Positions 30,508 through 38,187 of a stretch of DNA of 64,000 bases are shown one piece after another (positions within the stretch are counted from its first letter, which is position 1; every line of letters starts with the position of its first letter). The notes under the pieces were generated by a model. That model saw only the letters and a list, made by a program, of their open reading frames with translations. It made no database searches and was not told where the DNA came from. The stretch comes from Pseudomonas migulae. Its GTDB lineage: Bacteria > Pseudomonadota > Gammaproteobacteria > Pseudomonadales > Pseudomonadaceae. The DNA is taken from the NCBI RefSeq assembly GCF_024169315.1, contig NZ_JALJWR010000001.1, positions 6,436,501 through 6,500,500 on the forward strand. Reading direction: 5' to 3'. The position numbers and the translations under genes are program-made.

Positions 30508-31527
30508 ATGAAGCGGAATTCTATTGTTTTTCTTAGGTATTTTATTTCCTGTATGATTGTTTTGGGGTGGGTGTTGCTGGGATGGAATATTCCTATTATT
30601 AATCTTAGTGAAAATCAAGCGTTGTATACATTTTCATCGCAGGCTCAAGTGGTTGCGGCTGTTTACGGGTTAACAATCACTGGATACATATTTCTGCATA
30701 ATCAGCAAGATCGGTTGGCTGATAAGGATGAAACGGTTGCAGATGCCCTTGACGAAATTAAAATATTTCAGCACTCATTTATTACATTTCTTACGTTGGT
30801 TTCTTTAGCGGCAATTTTTTGCGCTCTATTTGCCATTATTTTTCGAGAGTCTCCATATTCCACTTTGAAGGTTGTAACTCAAAATTCTGCTGCAGCATTC
30901 TTTTTTATTGCTCTCGTGTGTACAGGGTACTTTGTTCGGGATGCAATGAAGCCGAATAAGATTGAAGAGGCTAGTGATAGAATTAAAAAAGAGGTGGAGA
31001 CTAGGTCAAAAAGTGATAATGATGCGGCTTCTAGTATGCCGGGTGATCAAGTTTCGGTACCAGTTGAAGAACCTCCGTTTTTGGAACCGACTCCGGTTGG
31101 GTTAGAGGATTTTGTTGGTGAAAGACAAGCAGGGGATGCAAATTTTTCGGCATCCAGCTCTTTTAAGATCAGTGGGTTTGAACAATTTCTTTCCAGCTAT
31201 AATAGGATTGAGCGTTCACTAGATGTCTTTGCGAGTATTTATCTAGATCGTACGACACTTTCGATTCATGATCTTTCGCGTTACCCTGTTTTTCAGGAGA
31301 ACAAGAGTTCACCTCGTTCCAAATGGACAAAATCCAGGATCGTTAAAGCAATGCTAAGCCAGAAGCTCATTAGTTCGGAGTTTGCGAATAATTTGAGTGA
31401 ACTAATTCGCTATAGAAATGCTTTGGTTCACGGTCGAGATTTTTCTGTTTCTGTCGACATCCTTGATCGGGTGCAAAAAGCTGCAGATGAGCTAGAGCGT
31501 ATTATGCACAAAATAGATAGTTATTGA
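30508..31527 (+). CDS. Four-helix membrane protein with C-terminal HEPN motif
   Basis: A 339-residue protein with AGGTGG before the ATG. The N-terminal half has four predicted membrane helices (about 8-30, 47-66, 88-111, 128-146). A charged linker of about 60 residues rich in Lys, Asp and Pro follows. The last part (about 215-339) is helical and ends with YRNALVHGRD, in which Arg303-Asn-x3-His308 is the R-(N)-x4-6-H signature of HEPN ribonucleases. The layout (membrane anchor plus HEPN effector) resembles abortive-infection proteins that kill on sensing damage. I do not recognise a named family. It is the middle gene of the three-gene operon. Confidence 0.55.
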   Translation: MKRNSIVFLRYFISCMIVLGWVLLGWNIPIINLSENQALYTFSSQAQVVAAVYGLTITGYIFLHNQQDRLADKDETVADALDEIKIFQHSFITFLTLVSLAAIFCALFAIIFRESPYSTLKVVTQNSAAAFFFIALVCTGYFVRDAMKPNKIEEASDRIKKEVETRSKSDNDAASSMPGDQVSVPVEEPPFLEPTPVGLEDFVGERQAGDANFSASSSFKISGFEQFLSSYNRIERSLDVFASIYLDRTTLSIHDLSRYPVFQENKSSPRSKWTKSRIVKAMLSQKLISSEFANNLSELIRYRNALVHGRDFSVSVDILDRVQKAADELERIMHKIDSY

Positions 31528-31592
31528 GTATTGGATGACTAAAAAAAATGATGCAAATAGTCTGTAGCTTAGCCGAGGAGCAGGGAGGCGAT

Positions 31593-32546
31593 ATGATTAA
31601 AGTCTGGGTCGAAGAGCTAATGCAATTAATGTGTGTTCGGGATCTTCCGCTGGAAAACATCAGTGCTGCTCAACAGCTGAAGCGTCGTCATTTTCCAGCC
31701 TCGCTGTACAAATTTCGCGAGGTCAATGAATTCTCCTTGAACAATTTAAGAGATGCCACGCTTCACTTGACTTTCGCGAGCACATTTAACGACCCCTACG
31801 ACTCCGCTGTGGACTTTGATCCTCATTTCGGAACTACGCATGCTGAGTTGTTGTTGGAGCGAACTGAGGGGGTTTCTGAGGAGAGTCGGCTGGCGATTTT
31901 GAGCGCAGAAGATCCGGTGTTGGAGGTGGTGAGGTATCAACACACTCAAACGGATGCAGCAGGTCAGGTTGGCGAGGAGGTGTTAGTAAACATCGCTAAT
32001 CTGATAAAGGAAAGTCATGCAGGCCACCTCGCTAAAATTGTCACTGAAATGAATAAGCAGCTCCAGAACTCTTACAAAATCTGCTCACTCACTGAGCGGC
32101 TGGATTCCTTGCCTATTTGGGCCCATTACGCCAGAAATCACACCGGTTTCGCGATGGAGTACGACTTCCGTTTTTTGCCTTTAGAGAACTTGGTTGGGCT
32201 ATCGTTATGGCCTGTCAGATACCGTGGTGTGTTCAATGCCTCGGATTTACTACGAGGGGTAAGGCCAGGTCAACCATTCAATAATTTGTTTGGTTTGATC
32301 GCTGCACTTCACAAATCACCCGATTGGACATACGAGGAAGAGTGGCGGCTGGTTTTGATAGACAGCCCGCAGGAACCACCAAGAAATTTACTTGCGCCTC
32401 TAAAGGCGGTTTATCTCGGTTCTAAAATTAGTGAAGAGGATGAGTGCGCGGTTCTCCGAGAGGCTTTCATAGCTGGGGTTCCAGTATTCAAAATGCGCTT
32501 GGTTTCTCACGAATTTCGCATGGAGTCTGTTCCTCACTCCCCATAG
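31593..32546 (+). CDS. DUF2971 family protein
   Basis: A 317-residue protein from ATG 31593, five bases after GGGAGG (a first in-frame ATG at 31548 has none). Signatures of DUF2971 appear in order: LYKFREVNEFSLNNLRDATL, FASTFNDPYDSAVDFD, SLPIWAHYARNHTGFAMEYD, and SPDWTYEEEWRLV near the end. DUF2971 proteins are often found in phage-defence neighbourhoods, but their activity is poorly defined. It is the third gene of the AT-rich operon. Its stop is followed at once by a CATGTG tandem repeat. Confidence 0.75.
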   Translation: MIKVWVEELMQLMCVRDLPLENISAAQQLKRRHFPASLYKFREVNEFSLNNLRDATLHLTFASTFNDPYDSAVDFDPHFGTTHAELLLERTEGVSEESRLAILSAEDPVLEVVRYQHTQTDAAGQVGEEVLVNIANLIKESHAGHLAKIVTEMNKQLQNSYKICSLTERLDSLPIWAHYARNHTGFAMEYDFRFLPLENLVGLSLWPVRYRGVFNASDLLRGVRPGQPFNNLFGLIAALHKSPDWTYEEEWRLVLIDSPQEPPRNLLAPLKAVYLGSKISEEDECAVLREAFIAGVPVFKMRLVSHEFRMESVPHSP

Positions 32547-32590
32547 TGTGCATGTGCATGTGCATGTGCATGTGCATGTGCCTGTGCCTG
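32547..32590. repeat. CATGTG hexanucleotide tandem repeat
   Basis: About six or seven units of CATGTG, the last two as CCTGTG, begin within three bases of the DUF2971 stop codon. This is a short array prone to slippage; no function is evident. Confidence 0.9.
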
Positions 32591-32686
32591 AGCAGGAAGT
32601 AGTGTGTGGAATTTTTGTTCTTAACGTCCGTTTGTGGCTGAAAATAGTTTGGCTACGAGATTTATATTAGATATCGTAACAGTTTC

Positions 32687-32712
32687 AAAAAGCGACCGTG
32701 AGGTCGCTTGAA
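32687..32712. terminator. Bidirectional terminator between convergent genes
   Basis: AAGCGACC-GTGA-GGTCGCTT with A/T tracts on each side lies between the DUF2971 gene and the convergent gene ending at 32752. Confidence 0.75.
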
Positions 32713-32751
32713 ATTTGAAGTGTGTTTCTTGAAATAATGAAAAATCACCTG

Positions 32752-33528
32752 TCAAAAAGGAATGTTGTCGTCAAAATTGATCGGAGGCTTAGGTTGTTTT
32801 CTAAGTTCAAAAAGCTGTTTGTTTTCTAGCAACCAGTCCCAGCCAGCGGGCGTAAACGAACAGCCAGTATATTCATCTCCCTGGTAGTCAGTGCAGGGTT
32901 CTGAGGTTACCAAACCTCGTTTAATCAAAGTATGAAGCGCAATGCTGGCTGCTAGATTTGTAAAGCCTGCTTTCTCCATATCCCTTCTGAGCTGATAGAC
33001 GGAAACATTGTCGCTTGGAGCTATTATGTTTTCACCAATTGCAGCGAGGGCCACAATTTCATTCTGGTCAAGGCCTTCTATCTGTTTTAGCATAGAAGGG
33101 GCCGCAGCGGTCTGGAGAGCTTCAGTCTTTTGAAGAAGGGCTTGAATTTTGGATGTTATGTTTTGTTTTAATGTTTCGAAATTTCGCGGGGCACCAGTTT
33201 GATACTTAATTATTGTTCGATGTTGAACATCAAATGGGAATCTGGTTGTGCGCTGGTCGGAACATACAAGTACCACCTCTTTTTCTGACGCAATTGCATA
33301 TCCTAGCTCGAACCAGACGTTTGGATTATCCAAGCTAATATCTGCAAGGCATATACGTGCATCTCGGATTCCCTTTTCAATATCTTGGATAGGGATACTA
33401 ACTTTTGGATCTTGATCAACACGGTACGGCTCTAGACCTCCAGCCCTGATTGCCGGAGCAAAGACATCTTCATACCGATGATCAAAATCACCACCGTCAA
33501 AAGGCTGCATAACAAAGCAATGCGGCAT
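32752..33528 (-). CDS. TIR/deoxyribosyltransferase-like protein with winged-helix tail
   Basis: A 258-residue protein from ATG 33528, preceded by a perfect AAGGAG; an upstream in-frame start adds 20 unlikely residues. Residues 1 to about 125 form a Rossmann-like domain: HCFVMQPFDGGDFDHRYEDV, then ISIPIQDIEKGIRDARICLA (approximate reading) and NPNVWFELGYA with Glu74. That Glu lies where TIR-family and nucleoside 2-deoxyribosyltransferase-like enzymes keep their catalytic glutamate. The C-terminal half (about 150-258) looks like a winged helix. TIR-like enzymes in bacteria often cleave NAD+ or make signalling nucleotides in phage defence. It is convergent to the PDEXK-HEPN-DUF2971 operon inside the same island. 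Confidence 0.6.
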   Translation of the reverse strand: MPHCFVMQPFDGGDFDHRYEDVFAPAIRAGGLEPYRVDQDPKVSIPIQDIEKGIRDARICLADISLDNPNVWFELGYAIASEKEVVLVCSDQRTTRFPFDVQHRTIIKYQTGAPRNFETLKQNITSKIQALLQKTEALQTAAAPSMLKQIEGLDQNEIVALAAIGENIIAPSDNVSVYQLRRDMEKAGFTNLAASIALHTLIKRGLVTSEPCTDYQGDEYTGCSFTPAGWDWLLENKQLFELRKQPKPPINFDDNIPF

Positions 33529-33898
33529 AATTTTCTCCTTGTTACTCGTCAAGCGAAGCGAGGGTGGCAAACCTGTCAAAAAGGTCACGCCTTGTGATCA
33601 TTCTATCCACAATAGGCTGGGTGATTGGTCACAATGATAAAAAATTGTTTTGGTGACTCAGGTCTAACGCCCCAACAGCATGCAGCTGTACCGATGTCGC
33701 TGCAAGTATTTCGCGATTTCGGGGTGATTGCGTGCACCTGCGTTTGCTTGCGAGCAAGCGAGCAAAACTGATATACAAGAGGCAACTTCACGCCGATAAC
33801 AGGCATGATTTATCGCATTAAAATAAGGTATGGATCTTATCGACGAACAAAAAGGGAGGCGTGGCGTAATGCTGATCAGGTAAGCGAAAGTTGATTCG
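33529..33898. other. Intergenic stretch inside the island's right flank
   Basis: Beyond the AAGGAG of the TIR-like gene there is no supported gene. A partial REP-like palindrome (TTGCTTGCGAGCAAGCGAGC) lies near 33747-33767. Minus-strand frames at 33603-33806 and 33818-34072 lack ribosome sites. Confidence 0.35.
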
Positions 33899-34001
33899 TG
33901 TAAGAGCGATCTTGCTCGCGATGGACGTCAACGAAAGCGCATATTTTCTGGATACACGCGTCGTACTGAAGTTCATCGCGAGCAAGCTCGCTCGCCGACC
34001 A
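33899..34001. repeat. REP pair
   Basis: GAGCGATCTTGCTCGCGATG at the left is answered by CATCGCGAGCAAGCTCGCTC at the right. A convergent REP doublet of a second sequence class, just downstream of the next short-gene remnant. Confidence 0.8.
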
Positions 34002-34242
34002 ATCACATCCATCAAGTCACAGCCGTCGCGCAACGGGATAGCCAGAAGCTGAGAAAAGCCCCTCAGCGCCACCGTGTTGCAACCACGCTCGGCGCAAACA
34101 AGGCGATGTTTTCCAGAACCTGAGGGACCGTGCGAGTTCAGTAATCAGCGGCAACTTGCAGTACGTCGAGCGGCGCTTCGATGTCGGTGAGCAGGGAAGC
34201 CGGAATCAGGTCGATTCTGGTGAGCGGCATGTACCTAGTCAT
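33990..34242 (-). pseudogene. Broken copy of the short island-border gene
   Basis: From ATG 34242 the minus strand reads MTRYMPLTRIDLIPASLLTD...VLQVAADY and then a stop. In another frame it continues with remains equivalent to VTQVLENIA and finally FSQLLAIPLRDGCDLMDVIG, matching the intact gene at 49127-49399. It is thus a full-length but frameshifted and stop-containing copy. Its upstream leader (34260-34390) is also similar to that of the intact gene. It marks the right edge of the 30-33.5 kb island. Confidence 0.75.
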
Positions 34243-34249
34243 TTGAAGA

Positions 34250-34395
34250 TCTCTGTTTGATTGGCTCAAAGGCCGTCTCTCGGTCGTCGCCAGGAACGGT
34301 TGGGTGGCAGCTGTGCGCAGGTTGGCGAAGCGGCACAGAGAACACCGGCAGATCCGAAGGTCTCCTGCGCAGGATTCAATCGGTCGGCGCACAGA
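34250..34395 (-). promoter_or_regulatory. Conserved leader of the short-gene family (copy 2)
   Basis: Reading the minus strand, this region resembles 49420-49540 upstream of the intact copy. It has GGCAGCTGTGCGCAGG-like blocks on the plus strand and, on the minus strand, a hairpin AGACC-TTCG-GATCT. The conservation of the leader along with the gene suggests that it is transcribed and functional in the intact copy. Confidence 0.4.
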
Positions 34396-34521
34396 TTGAC
34401 TAAGTCGTTCAGCGGGTAGTTCAAATGTGGGCTTTAATGTCGTGCTTACTATGCGGCCACGGATGCGCCTATCAGCGTGTTCAGGTTGCCAAGCACTGGT
34501 CTCATCAAGGAAGAAACGACA

Positions 34522-35592
34522 TTGAAAATAGCTTTCTGCGCGCTGTTATTAACCTGCCTGACGACTATCGCACTCGCGGACGACAACCCTGTTGGCTTCC
34601 GCTCCGCCACACTGCCGGACTCGCAAAACGGCCGCTCACTGGAGATGGTCGTCTGGTACCCCAGTGCAACGACCGCCGCCACGCAATTGATCGGCGATGA
34701 TGTGGTGTTCGTCGGGGCTCCTGCCGTTCGTGACGCGCCGCCCGCTGCTGGCAAGCATCCCTTGTTGGTGCTCTCCCACGGGTACAGGGGGAACTGGAGC
34801 AACCAGATCTGGCTGGCCAGTGCTCTGGCTCACAGGGGTTACATCGTCGCCGCCATCAATCACCCCGGCACCACCACTCATGACCGTAGCCCTCAAGCCG
34901 CGGCGCAGTTATGGCAGCGGCCGGTTGATGTGCGCCGAGCCATTGATAGCGTCACGGCTCAACCGGAAAAATTCGGCGTGGTCGCCAATGGCCAAATTGC
35001 AGTAGCGGGCCATTCACTCGGCGGCTGGACCGCCCTGGAGATCGCCGGTGCTCGTTCCGATGCAGGCCGCTTCGCCCAGGAATGCAAAGCCCACCCGCAG
35101 TTAGCCAGTTGCACCGTCTATGGAAAGATAAACCCCGCCAGCACCGCAGAGTCAAAGGCCGCGCTGGCCGCTGATTTGCGCGATAAACGCGTCACTGCCG
35201 TGGTGACATTGGACCTGGGCCTTTCACGGGGCCTGACCGATGAAAGCCTGGCCGCGCTGTCGGTACCCACGCTGGTGATCGCCGCCGGCGTACCATCGCA
35301 CGATCTTCCCGCTGAGCTGGAGTCTGCCAACCTGGCCAAACGCTTGCCTGCGGCGTCAAGCCGTTACGTCGAAATCAGCGATGCAAGCCACTTCAGCTTC
35401 TTGTCGATGTGCAAACCGGGCGCGCAGGCCATGCTCGAAGAAGACGTACCGGGCGATGGCATCATTTGCCTGGATGGCGAAAACGGTCGGCCGCGTGAGG
35501 TGATTCAACAGCAAGTTGTATCGCTGATCGCGGAGTTTCTTCAGTCGTCTGTCTTGGCGCTGAGTAACGAAGCGAACAGCGTCAACCGTTAG
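34522..35592 (+). CDS. Exported alpha/beta hydrolase (dienelactone hydrolase-like)
   Basis: A 356-residue protein from TTG 34522, preceded by AAGGAAG; an upstream in-frame start at 34477 would spoil the signal peptide KIAFCALLLTCLTTIALA. The fold shows LLVLSHGYRGNWSNQIWLAS (oxyanion region), the nucleophile elbow AVAGHSLGGWTALEIAG (GxSxG) and a catalytic His in ISDASHFSFLSMC. It should be a periplasmic esterase or lipase-like enzyme of the PAF-acetylhydrolase/dienelactone group. It ends one base before the convergent membrane protein gene. Substrate unknown. Confidence 0.8.
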   Translation: MKIAFCALLLTCLTTIALADDNPVGFRSATLPDSQNGRSLEMVVWYPSATTAATQLIGDDVVFVGAPAVRDAPPAAGKHPLLVLSHGYRGNWSNQIWLASALAHRGYIVAAINHPGTTTHDRSPQAAAQLWQRPVDVRRAIDSVTAQPEKFGVVANGQIAVAGHSLGGWTALEIAGARSDAGRFAQECKAHPQLASCTVYGKINPASTAESKAALAADLRDKRVTAVVTLDLGLSRGLTDESLAALSVPTLVIAAGVPSHDLPAELESANLAKRLPAASSRYVEISDASHFSFLSMCKPGAQAMLEEDVPGDGIICLDGENGRPREVIQQQVVSLIAEFLQSSVLALSNEANSVNR

Positions 35593-35955
35593 TCAGGCGT
35601 ACAAGCCATACCCCGCTGCAATGATCAGCGGAGAAACCAGCAGCGTTGCCCAGAACCCCGATTTTGGAACCGCGATGACGCAAATGATCGAGATCAAAAG
35701 CACATAGATGCCAATCATTTTAAGTAGCGCGAGATCGCCCACGGCCACGGCGTGAACCGCTGACTGCCCTGCGAGCATGAAAAGCGGCCCCAGCATGGTA
35801 AACCAGAGCGCAGCACGCCGATCTTCGTGCGCTCTGAACTGGTCAACGAAGCCGCCGCCTACAGCAGCGGCGAATGCTGTCTTGAACTTGATGAGACCGA
35901 ATGGGATGTGTAAGACGCCCAGGGCGAACAGGGTCCATGCGACGATGTTTGACAT
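35593..35955 (-). CDS. Four-helix membrane protein (DUF6463-like)
   Basis: A 120-residue inner-membrane protein with four helices (about 5-25, 45-65, 70-90, 98-118) and the motif FRAHEDRRAALWFTMLGPLF between the first two, as in small DUF6463-type proteins. ATG 35955 is chosen because GGAG lies about ten bases upstream; ATG 35964 lies too close to it. Function is unknown. It is convergent with the hydrolase gene: the two stop codons abut. Remains of an insertion sequence lie immediately upstream. Confidence 0.6.
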   Translation of the reverse strand: MSNIVAWTLFALGVLHIPFGLIKFKTAFAAAVGGGFVDQFRAHEDRRAALWFTMLGPLFMLAGQSAVHAVAVGDLALLKMIGIYVLLISIICVIAVPKSGFWATLLVSPLIIAAGYGLYA

Positions 35956-35974
35956 ATCTTCCATGCTCCGTGAC

Positions 35975-36040
35975 GGTCAGTATTTCATCGGGTGTGTTGT
36001 ACCTCAAAGACCGGTGCGGACGCTCGCTATTTACTTCACT
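35975..36040 (-). pseudogene. Remnant of an IS3-family transposase C-terminus
   Basis: The minus strand reads VNSERPHRSLRYNTPDEI, the end of IS3-type transposases (usually 'YN..RPH.sL.y.TP.ef'). Nothing of the catalytic core remains and no terminal repeats are seen, so it is a scar left after most of an element was lost. Confidence 0.6.
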
Positions 36041-36186
36041 TGAACTGAGTAACCCGCGCGCTGCGGTCACTTGACTGACCGGCATAGCCACATGAGTCCG
36101 AGCTGACCCTTTGTCGCCTCCCAACTGATCACACCTCTAAGGGTGTTTACTTCTAGTCAGACCCTGTCTGTACAGAGAAGAGCGCC

Positions 36187-36531
36187 ATGAGCAATGAACA
36201 GGTGGCCCCTGAAACGAAAGGGGTGGCGGTGAAGTTACTGGCAACGGTCGACCTCGGCCCCGAGATCGAGGGCATGGCAGGGCGCCAACTTAGAATGCGT
36301 CTGGTGACCATCGATCCTGGAGGCGTCTTCGGGCCGGTTCACAACCATAAAGACAGACCCGGCACCGTCTACATCCTGCAAGGAACGATCACTGACCACC
36401 GCGACGGAGTCGCCACGGACTATGGGCCGGGAATGGGCTGGCCCGAGGACAGGAACACCACGCACTGGCTGGAGAACAGAGGCACCATCGCGGCGGTGGA
36501 GATCTCGGTTGATATTGTCAGGCAAGGGTAA
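36187..36531 (+). CDS. Cupin-domain protein
   Basis: A 114-residue single-domain cupin: FGPVHNHKDRPGTVYILQGT supplies the first metal motif (G-x5-H-x-H pattern) and PEDRNTTHWLENRG the second. Such proteins bind a metal and act as small dioxygenases, isomerases or sensors; the role is not evident. It is followed by a clear terminator and preceded by a mixed region with an IS scar. Confidence 0.8.
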   Translation: MSNEQVAPETKGVAVKLLATVDLGPEIEGMAGRQLRMRLVTIDPGGVFGPVHNHKDRPGTVYILQGTITDHRDGVATDYGPGMGWPEDRNTTHWLENRGTIAAVEISVDIVRQG

Positions 36532-36562
36532 GTTCGCTGACTGTATCGAGACAATGAACACG

Positions 36563-36595
36563 AAAAAGCCCGGCTGATCAGGCCGGGCTTTTTGG
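36563..36595. terminator. Bidirectional rho-independent terminator
   Basis: AAAAAGCCCGGC and GCCGGGCTTTTT form a perfect stem over TGATCAG, with A and T tracts for both directions. It separates the cupin gene from the convergent repeat-protein gene. Confidence 0.93.
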
Positions 36596-36617
36596 GTATT
36601 GCGGTGATGCGATTTGT

Positions 36618-36980
36618 TTATACAGCGCGGCTTTCGATCAGGCGGTCGGAACCACCTTCAGCGACGCGGTTTTCGATCAGACGGTCGGAACCACCTTCAG
36701 CGACGCGGTTTTCGATCAGGCGGTCGGAGCCACCTTCAGCAACGCGGTTTTCGATCAGGCGGTCGGAGCCACCTTCAGCAACGCGGTTTTCGATCAGACG
36801 ATCCGAACCACCTTCAGCTACACGACTTTCGATCAAACGATCCGAACCACCTTCAGTCACACGACTTTCAATCAGGCGATCCGAGCCGCCTTCAGCGACA
36901 ACCGGGTGAGTCGAGGTAGCGGCGAAAGCGTTAACTGCAAAAACCGAGAAAGCGATGCTGAGGATGGTTTGGCGTTTCAT
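36618..36980 (-). CDS. Exported protein made of seven 13-residue repeats
   Basis: A 120-residue protein from ATG 36980. A signal peptide (ILSIAFSVFAVNAFA) is followed by seven tandem copies of VAEGGSDRLIE(N/S)R and a final AV. The 39-bp DNA units are themselves nearly identical, so the array is young or kept uniform by conversion. Similar proteins in Pseudomonas have been labelled 'phage infection protein', which I cannot support from sequence. Each repeat has equal acidic and basic residues and no Cys. It could be a surface or periplasmic peptide, or a precursor cut into short peptides at Arg. Confidence 0.75.
   Translation of the reverse strand: MKRQTILSIAFSVFAVNAFAATSTHPVVAEGGSDRLIESRVTEGGSDRLIESRVAEGGSDRLIENRVAEGGSDRLIENRVAEGGSDRLIENRVAEGGSDRLIENRVAEGGSDRLIESRAV
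36640..36905. repeat. 39-bp tandem repeats within the exported repeat protein
   Basis: Seven head-to-tail 39-bp units differing by a few third-position changes (CGGTCGGAACCACCTTCAGC-type core on the plus strand). Copy number could vary by slippage without breaking the frame. Confidence 0.9.
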
Positions 36981-37310
36981 GATCGTGTGCTCCGGGGTGT
37001 TGTTGGTTGGTATGGAGCTGATGTTACGCCGCGGATTTTTTAAGAGAACTTCATTGACGTGATGTTGACCATCGACGGCATTGATAGGGCGAACGGCCCA
37101 CCTTTGGTGAGCGTGATGATGGGGTGCAGCCCTGGCAACCGGAATGTGACAGCGCATTGATTACATTGCGTATCAACAGTAATGCGCGGCAACGCCATTC
37201 TCATTGCCGCCAGTGACAAATACAGTGACTCGCCACGATTTACTCACCGGATGTACTCGCGGTGCAGGTGACGATCTCAATTTGTGTACTGCGTAATTAA
37301 GGTGCCTTTC

Positions 37311-37805
37311 ATGATTCAGCACATGATGAAAACTGCTTGTCTGGCTGCACTTCTTGCCACCACCGCAGCAATGCCGTTCGCCCAGGCACAATCATTGCCA
37401 CTCGATAAAGTCGGTGCTTTACACAATGAAGACGTGGAGTGGCGCAGCTTTCCGGCTTTCCCGAAAGAAGTGAAACTGGCTGTGTTGGCCGGCGACCCGA
37501 GCAAGCCAGCACCCTATGTGGTGAGAGTCAAAGTGCCGAATGGCACAAAATTGATGCCCCATGCCCATCCTGAGGATCGTATCTACACCGTCATGTCCGG
37601 TGTTTTCTACATCGGCTTCGGTACTGTTTTCGATCCGGCCAAACTGGTTGCCTATGGTCCGGGCAGCGTGGTGATACTTCCGGCCAATACGCCACATTTT
37701 CACTGGGCCAGATCAGGAGAGTACATCTCACAGGTTTACGGAACGGGTCCGCTAGGCCTTGAGTATGTTGATAGCCATGATGATCCTCGTAATGCGTCGA
37801 AGTAG
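37311..37805 (+). CDS. Exported cupin-domain protein
   Basis: A 164-residue protein from ATG 37311 with AAGG upstream. A signal peptide (KTACLAALLATTAAMPFAQA) is followed by a cupin: LMPHAHPEDRIYTVMSGVFY carries the metal-binding His/His/Glu-like motif and PANTPHFHWARSGEY the second His motif. It should be a periplasmic metal-binding cupin. It differs from the cytosolic cupin at 36187 and the two are not close relatives. It is followed by its own terminator. Confidence 0.8.
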   Translation: MIQHMMKTACLAALLATTAAMPFAQAQSLPLDKVGALHNEDVEWRSFPAFPKEVKLAVLAGDPSKPAPYVVRVKVPNGTKLMPHAHPEDRIYTVMSGVFYIGFGTVFDPAKLVAYGPGSVVILPANTPHFHWARSGEYISQVYGTGPLGLEYVDSHDDPRNASK

Positions 37806-37822
37806 GAAACATCTGTAAAAAG

Positions 37823-37846
37823 CGGGTGCCATCGGCACCCGTTTTC
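37823..37846 (+). terminator. Rho-independent terminator
   Basis: CGGGTGCC-ATC-GGCACCCG followed by TTTT, just after the exported cupin gene. Confidence 0.85.
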
Positions 37847-38187
37847 AGTCATTCCTATTACTGAAACCGTTGATGCAAAGCCCGGAAAGTAGCTTGAGCA
37901 AACCAGCCGGGAAGGCCGGATGTGGTGATCCGGGATTTGCGCGTTAGGGAGGACATAGCGGTTTTTACCGTATGAAAGGCTTCACATTTAATTTCACATA
38001 TTGATTTGATGGAGAAGCGCTGATTTACTGGGCTGCAGGGGTTTTCGAGGCTTCCTGACGGAAATTATATTCACATTTTATTTCACATATTTTTTGTGAA
38101 ATGGCCCGCAAGCATCCGCCGATCACAACCCCCTTGCAGTCGTCTTCTTTGCGCTCCTTGCGGACTCACATCCGCAGCGCTCCGCGA
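37847..38187. other. Gene-poor stretch with AT-rich direct repeats
   Basis: No gene is supported. Two 22-base copies of TTCACATTTWATTTCACATA(TT) lie at 37981 and 38070 with a single mismatch. The second is followed by an inverted ATTTCAC...GTGAAAT. The rest is unremarkable. Confidence 0.5.
37981..38103. repeat. Paired TTCACAT-type direct repeats with an inverted repeat
   Basis: Copies at 37981-38002 and 38070-38091 share 21 of 22 bases, and each contains two TTCACAT half-units. ATTTCAC at about 38080 pairs with GTGAAAT ending near 38101. The arrangement resembles recombinase arm or core sites, but no integrase gene is nearby. Confidence 0.6.

Noticed and set aside
36592..36919. Plus-strand repeat frames opposite the exported repeat protein
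   Set aside because: They are the reverse reading of the 39-bp repeats, without a signal peptide or ribosome site; the minus-strand frame has both a start and a proper signal peptide.
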